From: JAVBOW01 sp031550125
GTDB taxonomy: Bacteria > Bacteroidota > Bacteroidia > Bacteroidales > Rikenellaceae
Assembly (NCBI GenBank): GCA_031550125.1
Contig: JAVBOW010000018.1
Location: 1 to 64,000 of the forward strand
Length of the DNA stretch: 64,000 bases
Reading direction: 5' to 3'
Of this stretch, positions 1 through 7,088 are shown piece after piece; the stretch's first letter is position 1, and each line of letters begins with the position of its first letter. Below the pieces are notes generated by a model. The model saw nothing but the letters and a program-made list of their open reading frames with translations. It was not told where the DNA came from and ran no database searches. The translations under genes and the position numbers were made by a program.

Positions 1-1
1 G

Positions 2-145
2 ATCCAGCACGAGTACGACCACCTGGAAAGCACGGTCTTTACCGACCGCATTTCGCCCTTGCGCAAGACGCTCATAAAGGGGAAACTTGGGTCGATGACC
101 AAAGGCAAATACTCGGCGTCGTACAAAACGCGCCAGAAACCCTGA
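2..145 (+). CDS. def: Peptide deformylase, C-terminal fragment (5' truncated by window edge)
   Basis: The window opens inside a reading frame that ends with TGA at 143-145. The 47 visible residues begin with the metal-binding helix motif HEYDHL (the HExxH of peptide deformylase), followed by an FTDRISPLRKTLIKGKL-like tail typical of Bacteroidota deformylases. The enzyme removes the formyl group from the initiator Met of new proteins in the cytoplasm, using a metal bound by this His pair and an upstream Cys that is outside the window. The Gly of the usual HLDG/HLEG context is Ser here (HLES). A hairpin at 198-225 probably ends the transcript. Identity rests on the HExxH helix and C-terminal tail only. 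Confidence 0.85.
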   Translation: MQHEYDHLESTVFTDRISPLRKTLIKGKLGSMTKGKYSASYKTRQKP

Positions 146-197
146 GACGACGCCGGTTGAAAGGCGGACGGACCGTTTAGACATAATTATAAAGCGA

Positions 198-225
198 CAG
201 TCGCGCCCCGGGAGGGGCGCGACTG
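198..225. terminator. Strong GC hairpin between convergent genes
   Basis: Perfect 12-bp stem (198-209 with 214-225), 4-base loop. A second outer arm of 8 bp pairs 192-199 with 232-239, so the whole structure can extend to 192-239. It lies between the def stop at 145 and the minus-strand stop at 315, which suits a bidirectional terminator. There is no clear T-tract. Confidence 0.55.
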
Positions 226-240
226 CTGCTTTGTCGCTTA

Positions 241-314
241 GGGGCTGTCTCAGATTATGTGTTGGCCGCACATATCGCGCATCTGAACGCCGACCTGTTT
301 TTAGAACCGATCCC
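241..314 (+). repeat. Dispersed intergenic repeat, copy A
   Basis: Segment reading GGGGCTGTCTCAGATTATGT, then GTTGGCCGCACATATCGCGC, ATCTGAACGCCGACCTGTTT and TTAGAACCG. It resembles segments at 20146-20215, 34024-34100, 40652-40734 and, on the minus strand, 62400-62493. It ends directly at the stop codon (315-317) of the minus-strand gene. Confidence 0.6.
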
Positions 315-1406
315 TTATTGGTTAAGGTAGCTCGACGTGTTGCCTGTGCTTTTATATCCTTCCACTTTGACGTGGCGGATGACTACGCCTTTCTTGAAAT
401 AGACGTCGCGGCCGTTGGTGTAGTTCCAACGCTCCACCATCTCTCCGTTTTCGGCTATACTGCTGATCTGGAACGGCGTTCCGAAGGCCCAGCGGATCAT
501 ATCCTGCGTCATCCCGTTGCGTACTTCGTCATTGGCCAGCAGCGTTCCGTTCTCCTCGCCGAAACGTTGTACGGCCTCCTGCAGGCGGGCGTTGCGCTCG
601 ACTTCTATCTTGGCCATTTCGGCGCGGACCAATGCCGTTTGCATCTCTATGTCGTCCGTGGTGGTGAATTTGGCGTTGGGGGCGGATGTACTCTGAAGGT
701 CGGTTATCAGAGTGTATACCTTGCCGTAGGCGGGATTTTCCAGGATGGCTATCACCTGATAGTCGTTGGCTTGCTCTATGGCCACGTCTGTACAGACGAA
801 CTCCGCGCCGGGCTTGATGTCGTTGCGGCGGCCGCGGCCGTCCATGTCCTGCAGGCCCAGGTAGGCGCTGGCCCTGTAGGCTACCGGCTCTTTGCCCGTG
901 AAGATAAATTTACGCCCTATGAATTTGGAGCGTTGTTTCTCGTAGTAGCCCACAACCACGAAACGCGAAAAGTCCGCAGATTTTTCCTCGTTGTAGGCGG
1001 TGAAGCATTTCTCGCCCGTCTGCACGTCGACCAGGCTAAGGAAGTGCGATATGGCGTTGCCCGCGAAGGTCTGCGAAGGATTTTGTATCACGTCCGTGAC
1101 CAGGAAATAGTGGCCTGCCATCTGGTCGTAAGCCGACACGTATTGCATGGGTACGTTGCTGTCTACGCTTTTGAATACGTTGCGGCCGTTGGCCCCGAGG
1201 TTGAAATCCGCCGCCTTGGCGAAACCCTGGTAGCCCCTGTTGGCTTTTGCGGCGTTGTTGTCGGTGAGGTATAATACCTGGCCTATATATCTCACAACGT
1301 TGCGACCCAGGAAGTTGTCCGTACTGTCGTAAGGGTGGAAATTTTGCGCCGCGGCGAATTTGCCGGCAACCGCTACAGACAGGAACAGAAGAATTGTCTT
1401 TTTCAT
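315..1406 (-). CDS. Secreted hypothetical protein with BamE/SmpA-like C-terminus
   Basis: 363 aa. Residues 1-20 form a signal peptide with a probable cut after AAA before Gln21, so the protein is exported to the periplasm or cell surface. The body (about 22-290) is not a family I recognise. Residues 250-290 look helical and charged, possibly coiled coil. The end (about 296-343: RNGMTQDMIRWAFGTP, then a tract matching ERWNYTNG..YFKKGVV) resembles the small BamE/SmpA fold, in which a 'G-M-t...v...lG.P' helix is followed by a strand with Trp-Tyr. The start codon overlaps the stop of the upstream M20 dipeptidase by 4 bases (ATGA), so the two are probably translated together from the glmM operon. 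Function unknown. Confidence 0.7.
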   Translation of the reverse strand: MKKTILLFLSVAVAGKFAAAQNFHPYDSTDNFLGRNVVRYIGQVLYLTDNNAAKANRGYQGFAKAADFNLGANGRNVFKSVDSNVPMQYVSAYDQMAGHYFLVTDVIQNPSQTFAGNAISHFLSLVDVQTGEKCFTAYNEEKSADFSRFVVVGYYEKQRSKFIGRKFIFTGKEPVAYRASAYLGLQDMDGRGRRNDIKPGAEFVCTDVAIEQANDYQVIAILENPAYGKVYTLITDLQSTSAPNAKFTTTDDIEMQTALVRAEMAKIEVERNARLQEAVQRFGEENGTLLANDEVRNGMTQDMIRWAFGTPFQISSIAENGEMVERWNYTNGRDVYFKKGVVIRHVKVEGYKSTGNTSSYLNQ

Positions 1407-2767
1407 TTTTTTGTGTATTGGTTATAGAATTCTATTATCGTTTCGATGCCCCGGTAGAAGTTTTCCAGAGCGTAACTTTCATTGGGAGAATGTATGGCGT
1501 CGCGGTCGAGTCCGAAGCCCATAAGCAGCGACTTTAGCCCGAGTACGCGCTCGAAGGTGCTTATTATAGGTATGCTGCCGCCGGAATAGAAGGGCAGGGG
1601 AGAGCGGCCGAAGGTCTTCTCTATGGCCCTCGACGCAGCTTTGTACGCGGGTATGTCCCCAGGACAGAGGTATGGCTGGCCGCCGTGCAGGAATTTGACT
1701 TTCACTTTGACGCTTTCGGGGGCTATGCTGCGGAAATGCTCCTCAAAAAGCCGGGCTATCTCGGTGTAATCCTGGTCGGGGACGAGGCGCATGGATATCT
1801 TGGCGCTTGCCCTGGCGGGTATTATGGTTTTTGTGCCTTCCGCCGTGTATCCTCCCCATATTCCGTTGACGTCCAATGTGGGACGTACACCGGTGCGCTC
1901 GGCGGCGGTGTAACCATCCTCTCCTTCGAGGGAATTTACCCCTATGGCCAGCCTGTACTTATCCTCGTCGAAAGGAGCGCTGTTGAACGCCTTGCGCTCT
2001 TTTGCCGTCAGTTCGCGCACCTTGTCGTAGAAATGCGGTATTGTTATGCGTCCGGTAGCGTCGGTGAGCGAGGCTATCATGCGGCTCAGCACGTTGGCGG
2101 GATTTGCCACCGCTCCGCCGAAGAGTCCGGAATGAAGGTCGTGCGAGGGACCTTCAACCTCCACTTCCATGTAGCACAGCCCGCGCAATCCGCACGTTAT
2201 CGAGGGGACGTCCCATGCTATCATGCTCGTGTCGGAGACGATTATGAAGTCGGCCCCGAGGATATCCCTGTTGGCCGCACACCACGCTTCGAGGCTCTGC
2301 GAGCCGACCTCCTCCTCACCTTCTATCATAAAGCGCACGTTGCACGGCAATTCGCCCGTGGCGGCCATCGCCTCGAAAGCCTTGACGTGCATGTAGAGCT
2401 GGCCTTTATCGTCGTTGGCGCCCCGCGCCCATATCCGTCCATCCTTTACTGCGGGTTCGAAAGGATCGGTACGCCACTCGGTTACGGGATCTACCGGCAT
2501 AACGTCGTAGTGACCGTAAACGAGTACCGTCGGCGCGGACGGGTCTACTATCTTCTCTCCCCATACTACCGGGTTGCCGGCCGTGGCCATAACCTGCGCT
2601 TTGTCGGCCCCTGCGGCCAGCAGTTTTTCGCATAGCCATTCGGCGCAACGCTCCATTTCCGGACGGAGTGCGGTCTGTGCGCTTATCGACGGTATGCGCA
2701 AAAGGCCGAAGAGTTCCTCAAGGAAACGATCCTTGTTCTTTTCGATATATGAAAGGCTTTTTTGCAT
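1403..2767 (-). CDS. M20 family dipeptidase / metallopeptidase
   Basis: 454 aa, cytoplasmic, no signal peptide. M20 peptidases use two metal ions to cleave dipeptides or acyl-amino acids. The expected ligands are visible: YGHYDVMPVD at 84-93 (His86, catalytic Asp88), the bridging Asp in ARGANDDKGQ (about 119), the catalytic EGEEEVGS Glu pair (151-152), and a late His near GLDRDAIHSPNES. A dimerisation domain interrupts the catalytic domain, as is normal for dipeptidases of about 450-460 aa. The start follows the glmM stop by one base, and the 3' end overlaps the next gene by 4 bases, so it is the middle gene of a three-gene unit. The exact substrate cannot be read from sequence. Confidence 0.9.
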   Translation of the reverse strand: MQKSLSYIEKNKDRFLEELFGLLRIPSISAQTALRPEMERCAEWLCEKLLAAGADKAQVMATAGNPVVWGEKIVDPSAPTVLVYGHYDVMPVDPVTEWRTDPFEPAVKDGRIWARGANDDKGQLYMHVKAFEAMAATGELPCNVRFMIEGEEEVGSQSLEAWCAANRDILGADFIIVSDTSMIAWDVPSITCGLRGLCYMEVEVEGPSHDLHSGLFGGAVANPANVLSRMIASLTDATGRITIPHFYDKVRELTAKERKAFNSAPFDEDKYRLAIGVNSLEGEDGYTAAERTGVRPTLDVNGIWGGYTAEGTKTIIPARASAKISMRLVPDQDYTEIARLFEEHFRSIAPESVKVKVKFLHGGQPYLCPGDIPAYKAASRAIEKTFGRSPLPFYSGGSIPIISTFERVLGLKSLLMGFGLDRDAIHSPNESYALENFYRGIETIIEFYNQYTKK

Positions 2768-2768
2768 G

Positions 2769-4163
2769 CTATTTAAGGTTGCATATGCGTTTTATGTCGC
2801 CTATTATCCTGTTTGCAAGCGCGTCGGCCGACTGTTTGTCGCGGCTTTCGCTGTAGATGCGTATTATAGGCTCGGTATTCGACTTGCGAAGGTGTACCCA
2901 CTCGGTGGGAAAATCTATCTTCACTCCGTCGATGTCGTTGACCTGTTCCGAGGCATAGAGGCGTTTGATTTGTTCAAGGACCAGGTCTACGTCTATTTCG
3001 GGCGTAAGCTCTATCTTGTTTTTGGAGATGTAGTACGAAGGATAGGTGGCCCTTAGCGCCGAAGCCGTAAGGCCGGTGTGCGCCAGGTGCGTCAGGATCA
3101 GGGCTACGCCCACGAGCGCGTCTCGCCCGTAATGCGATTCGGGGTAGATCACCCCGCCGTTGCCTTCGCCTCCTATGACGGCTCCGGCTTCTTTCATCTT
3201 CTCCACCACGTTCACTTCGCCCACGGCGGCGGCGAAATATTTGCCGCCGTGTTTCTCCGTCACGTCGCGCAAGGCCCTGGACGAGCTGAGGTTGGAAACC
3301 GTATTGCCCGGCGTGTGCGAAAGGACGTAATCGGCCACGGCTACCAGCGTGTATTCCTCTCCGAACATGGACCCGTCCTGGCAGACCAGCGCAAGCCTGT
3401 CCACGTCGGGATCCACCACTATGCCGATATCGGCCTTCTCTTTGGTCACCAGCGACGATATCTCCGTCAGATTTTCAGGCAGCGGTTCGGGATTATGGGG
3501 AAATTCGCCGTTCGGAGTGCAGTACAGCTCCACTACCTCCACGCCCATGCGCCTGAGCAGCGCCGGGATAACCTCGCCTCCGATGGAATTGACCGCGTCC
3601 ACCACAACCTTGAAGCCACGACGGCGGACGGCCTCCACATCCACCAGCGGCAGGGCGAGTACGGCGTCTATATGTTTGTCGTTGAAAGGTTGCAGTCCCC
3701 TCTCCTTACCTATGTTATTTATATCGGCGAACCCATACTCCTCGCCAGCCACTATTTCGAGCAGTCTGCCGCCGGCCCTCGCGTCGAGGAATTCGCCCCG
3801 CGAGTTAAGCAGTTTGAGCGCGTTCCATTGACGGGGATTGTGGCTGGCGGTTATGATAATGCCGCCGTCGGCCCTGTGCGCGGTGACGGCGAGTTCAACT
3901 CCCGGGGTGGTACACATTCCAAGGTCGATCACGTCGGCTCCGCATCCGGCCAAAGTTCCCGTAACCAACGCCGATACCATCGGCCCGGATATGCGGGCGT
4001 CGCGCCCTACGACTACGGTCAGCCGTCCCGCCGAGGGGGCGGCCTCTTTCAGTAAACTAACGTATGCGGCGGTGAAACGGACAACGTCGATAGGCGTAAG
4101 GTTATCGCCAACGGCCCCGCCTATGGTGCCGCGTATGCCCGATATGGATTTGATAAGTGTCAT
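2769..4163 (-). CDS. glmM: Phosphoglucosamine mutase
   Basis: 464 aa from ATG at 4163; the longer frame to 4214 lacks homology, and the N-terminus MTLIKSISGIRG fits the family. The enzyme interconverts glucosamine-6-P and glucosamine-1-P for UDP-GlcNAc and cell-wall synthesis. It belongs to the alpha-D-phosphohexomutase family: the phosphoserine loop TASHNP at 105-110 (Ser107), the Mg-binding DPDVDR at 251-256, the sugar loop GEGNGG, and the phosphate-binding RKSNTEPIIRI near the C-terminus. It is first in a minus-strand unit with the M20 dipeptidase and a secreted protein. Only 83 bp separate it from the divergent nucleoside phosphorylase. A phosphomannomutase/phosphoglucomutase specificity is the main alternative, since family members overlap. 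Confidence 0.85.
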   Translation of the reverse strand: MTLIKSISGIRGTIGGAVGDNLTPIDVVRFTAAYVSLLKEAAPSAGRLTVVVGRDARISGPMVSALVTGTLAGCGADVIDLGMCTTPGVELAVTAHRADGGIIITASHNPRQWNALKLLNSRGEFLDARAGGRLLEIVAGEEYGFADINNIGKERGLQPFNDKHIDAVLALPLVDVEAVRRRGFKVVVDAVNSIGGEVIPALLRRMGVEVVELYCTPNGEFPHNPEPLPENLTEISSLVTKEKADIGIVVDPDVDRLALVCQDGSMFGEEYTLVAVADYVLSHTPGNTVSNLSSSRALRDVTEKHGGKYFAAAVGEVNVVEKMKEAGAVIGGEGNGGVIYPESHYGRDALVGVALILTHLAHTGLTASALRATYPSYYISKNKIELTPEIDVDLVLEQIKRLYASEQVNDIDGVKIDFPTEWVHLRKSNTEPIIRIYSESRDKQSADALANRIIGDIKRICNLK

Positions 4164-4246
4164 TTGGGTTTTGATATTTGGGACAAAATAACTACTTTTA
4201 TATAAATTTTCCACAGATCAGGGATATAATTTTAAAAAATAATAAT

Positions 4247-5131
4247 ATGGAAAAGAGGATCATTGCCCCTTCGGAGCTTATTATCAATTCCGACGGCTCT
4301 ATTTTTCATCTGCATATGAAGCCTGAGGATTTGGCTGATATCGTGATACTTGTGGGCGATCCGGGGCGTGTGGCCCAGGTGGCTTCCAATTTCGTGGATT
4401 GCGGCCCGAGGATAGAGAATCGGGAATTCGTAAGCGTTACCGGATGGTATAAAGGCAAGCGCATGACGGCGCTTTCCACCGGCATAGGCACCGACAATAT
4501 AGACATAGTGGTGACCGAACTCGACGCACTCGCCAATATCGATTTCGCCGCGCGCACCGTGAGGGACGAATTTCGCCGGCTCACGCTGCTCAGGCTCGGC
4601 ACTTCGGGCGGCCTGCAGCCCGATATCCCCATCGGCACGTTCCTTTTCTCGAAGACTTCGGTGGGTTTCGACGGACTTCTGAACTATTACAGTGGGCGCA
4701 ACGTCGTCTGCGACCTTGACATAGAGCGCGCATTTATGGAGCATACCGGCTGGAACGACCTATGCCCCAAACCATATTTCATCGACGCCGATCCGGCGCT
4801 TACGGCGCATTTCGCCGATTCGGTGCGTGAGGGCATAACCGTCTCCGCTCCCGGGTTTTACGCGCCTCAGGGCCGTTATGTGCGGCTCGAACCGGCCGAT
4901 CCGGCGCTGAACGACAAGATCGCCTCGTTCGACTATAACGGCCGCCGCATAACCAATTTCGAGATGGAGGGTTCCGCCCTGGCCGGCCTGGCGAAACTGA
5001 TGGGACACCGCGCCGCGACGTTATGCACCATAATAGCGCAGAGGGCCGCGCACAACATGAATACAGATTACAAGCCGTTTGTTGATAAAATGATAGTAAT
5101 GGCGCTCGATAAATTGGTTGAATTCCGATAA
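4247..5131 (+). CDS. Uridine/purine nucleoside phosphorylase (NP-I family)
   Basis: 294 aa from ATG at 4247 (MEKRIIAPSELI). The longer frame from 4178 runs through the shared upstream region and adds no conserved residues. The family splits nucleosides with phosphate into base and ribose-1-P for salvage. Visible motifs: the phosphate-binding GDPGRV near residue 36, STGIGTDNIDIVVTEL, RLGTSGG, and the ribose-contacting NFEMEGSAL (Met-Glu) near 246. Bacteroidota proteins of this length are usually labelled uridine phosphorylase; base preference cannot be fixed here. It lies 51 bp ahead of dnaN, which has its own promoter. Confidence 0.8.
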   Translation: MEKRIIAPSELIINSDGSIFHLHMKPEDLADIVILVGDPGRVAQVASNFVDCGPRIENREFVSVTGWYKGKRMTALSTGIGTDNIDIVVTELDALANIDFAARTVRDEFRRLTLLRLGTSGGLQPDIPIGTFLFSKTSVGFDGLLNYYSGRNVVCDLDIERAFMEHTGWNDLCPKPYFIDADPALTAHFADSVREGITVSAPGFYAPQGRYVRLEPADPALNDKIASFDYNGRRITNFEMEGSALAGLAKLMGHRAATLCTIIAQRAAHNMNTDYKPFVDKMIVMALDKLVEFR

Positions 5132-5137
5132 AATCCT

Positions 5138-5145
5138 TACCTTTG
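5138..5145 (+). promoter_or_regulatory. -7 box TACCTTTG upstream of dnaN
   Basis: Exact match to the Bacteroidota TAnnTTTG box, 37 bases before the dnaN ATG. A TTG at 5114-5116 lies about 21 bases upstream, in -33 position. Confidence 0.65.
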
Positions 5146-5182
5146 AAGATTAATACGCCAATTATAAAATAATCATACAGCC

Positions 5183-6310
5183 ATGAAATTTGTAATATCG
5201 AGTTCCGCGCTACTGTCGCTGCTCCAGACTACGGGAAAGGTTATAAGCAGCAAGAACACCCTCCCCATCCTGGATCATTTCCTGCTGGACCTTAAAGACG
5301 GCGTGCTGAAAGTCACCGCCTCCGATCTCGAAACCACCCTTGTCGGCCAGCTGAAGGTCGAGAGCGTGGAGAAGGAGGGCATGATAGCCGCTCCGGCCAA
5401 ACTCATGCTCGATTCGCTGAAGGAGTTTTCCGAGCAACCACTCACCATCGAGGCCAACGAAACCACATGGGAGATAAAGATAAGCTGGAAAAGCGGGTCG
5501 CTGGCCCTGCCCGGCACTTCCGGGGTGAGTTATCCCGCCCTTCCCGAATTCGAGGATTCGAAAACAGAGCTTGCGTTCGAAGCCGACACTCTGCTGGCCG
5601 GCCTTAACAAGACCATCTTCGCCACGGCCGACGACGAGCTTCGCCCCGTGATGAACGGCGTGTATATAAACGTAGAGCCGTCGATGTGTACGTTCGTGGC
5701 CACCGACGCGCACAAACTGGTGAAATTCACAACAGAATGCGATAACGGCAGTGTTTCCGCGGCCTTTATCCTGCCCAAGAAGCCGGCCAATATGCTGCGC
5801 GGCGTGCTTCCCAAGGAGGAGAACGACATAAAAGTGGTGTTCGATTCCAAGAACGTGCAGTTCACCCTCGATCATTACACTGTGGTATGCCGCCTCATAG
5901 AGGGCAACTACCCCAACTATAACGCGGTTATTCCCGCGGCCAACCCCAACAAGGTTATCGTGGACAGGGTGGAGCTGCTCAACGCCATCCGCCGTGTGGC
6001 CGTCTGCTCCAACCAGGCCACCAACCTCATCCGTCTCGACATAACGTCCGGCGTAATCGGCCTTACGGCGCAGGATTTGAATTTTGCCGTTTCCGCCACC
6101 GATTCCTTGTCGTGCAACTACGAGGGCGATCCTATTACGATAGGCTTCAAATCGACCTTCCTTGTGGAGATACTTGCCAATACCGAAACTCCCAGCGTGC
6201 TTATAGAGTTGGCCGATTCGACACGCGCGGGCGTCTTCAAGCCAATCTACGACGACAAGCAGCCCTCGGCCACGCTCATGTTGTTAATGCCGATGATGAT
6301 AAACGCGTAA
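5183..6310 (+). CDS. dnaN: DNA polymerase III beta subunit (sliding clamp)
   Basis: 375 aa, the usual clamp length. It forms a ring-shaped dimer that tethers DNA polymerases to DNA and is loaded by the gamma complex. Three repeated clamp domains of about 125 residues are present: N-terminal MKFVISSSALLSLLQTTGKV, middle near ELAFEADTLLAGLNKTIFAT, and C-terminal near VIVDRVELLNAIRRVAV. It ends in LLMPMMINA, close to the classical LMPMR C-terminus that shapes the partner-binding cleft. It is not next to dnaA. The DnaQ-like exonuclease gene follows after 6 bases and the two probably share a transcript. Confidence 0.96.
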   Translation: MKFVISSSALLSLLQTTGKVISSKNTLPILDHFLLDLKDGVLKVTASDLETTLVGQLKVESVEKEGMIAAPAKLMLDSLKEFSEQPLTIEANETTWEIKISWKSGSLALPGTSGVSYPALPEFEDSKTELAFEADTLLAGLNKTIFATADDELRPVMNGVYINVEPSMCTFVATDAHKLVKFTTECDNGSVSAAFILPKKPANMLRGVLPKEENDIKVVFDSKNVQFTLDHYTVVCRLIEGNYPNYNAVIPAANPNKVIVDRVELLNAIRRVAVCSNQATNLIRLDITSGVIGLTAQDLNFAVSATDSLSCNYEGDPITIGFKSTFLVEILANTETPSVLIELADSTRAGVFKPIYDDKQPSATLMLLMPMMINA

Positions 6311-6316
6311 AGCCGT

Positions 6317-7087
6317 ATGGAGCTAAACCTCAGGAATCCTATCGTCTTCCTCGACCTCGAGACAACCGGCATCGACCCTTCGAAGGACCGTATCGTGGAG
6401 ATATCGCTCCTAAAGGTGCGTCCCGACGGTTCGCAGGAGGTCAAAACGCGCAGGCTCAACCCGGAGATGCATATTCCCGAGGGGGCAACGGCGGTGCATG
6501 GCATCAGCGACGATGATGTAAAGGATTGTCCCGCATTCCGCGAGGTGGCCCGGTCGTTGGCCGCCTACATCGAAGGGTGCGATTTCGGCGGGTATAACTC
6601 CAATAAGTTCGACATACCCGTTCTGGCCGAGGAGTTTTTGCGCGCAGGGGTTGACGTGGACCTTAAAAAACGGCGCATGATAGACGTGCAGAATATCTTC
6701 CACCGTATGGAGCAGCGTACGCTGGTGGCGGCGTATAAATTCTATTGCGACAGGGATCTGGAGGGGGCGCACTCGGCCGAAGCCGACACTCTGGCCACAT
6801 ACGAGGTGCTGAAGGCCCAGCTTGAGCGTTACGGAAGCCAACTGCAGAACGATGTGGATTTCCTCGCCGAATTCTCCACCCGCGATCGCACTGTCGATTA
6901 CGCCGGCAGGATAATTTACGACGAGCGCGGCGCGGAGGTGTTCAGTTTCGGCAAACACAGGGGTCGCCCGGTAGCCGACGTTTTCCGCGAGGAGCCGAGT
7001 TACTACGCATGGATGATGAACGGCGATTTTCCGGAGTATACCAAAAAGGTCATAACCGAGATACGGTTAAGGTCGTTAAAAAGTTGA
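6317..7087 (+). CDS. DnaQ-family 3'-5' exonuclease (Pol III epsilon-like)
   Basis: 256 aa. DEDDh exonuclease: motif I FLDLETTG (Asp13, Glu15), motif II NSNKFDIPVL (Asp99), motif III HSAEADTLATYE (His152, Asp157). Family members proofread or trim DNA. After the nuclease domain (about 8-170) comes a helical linker and a C-terminal module (about 195-250) with FSFGKHRGRPVADV and SYYAWMMNGDFPEYTKKVI, a short domain often attached to Bacteroidota exonucleases of this class. It starts 6 bases after dnaN, which supports a replication role, but a polymerase-bound epsilon function is inferred, not shown. A dedicated repair exonuclease is the alternative. Confidence 0.85.
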   Translation: MELNLRNPIVFLDLETTGIDPSKDRIVEISLLKVRPDGSQEVKTRRLNPEMHIPEGATAVHGISDDDVKDCPAFREVARSLAAYIEGCDFGGYNSNKFDIPVLAEEFLRAGVDVDLKKRRMIDVQNIFHRMEQRTLVAAYKFYCDRDLEGAHSAEADTLATYEVLKAQLERYGSQLQNDVDFLAEFSTRDRTVDYAGRIIYDERGAEVFSFGKHRGRPVADVFREEPSYYAWMMNGDFPEYTKKVITEIRLRSLKS

Positions 7088-7088
7088 T

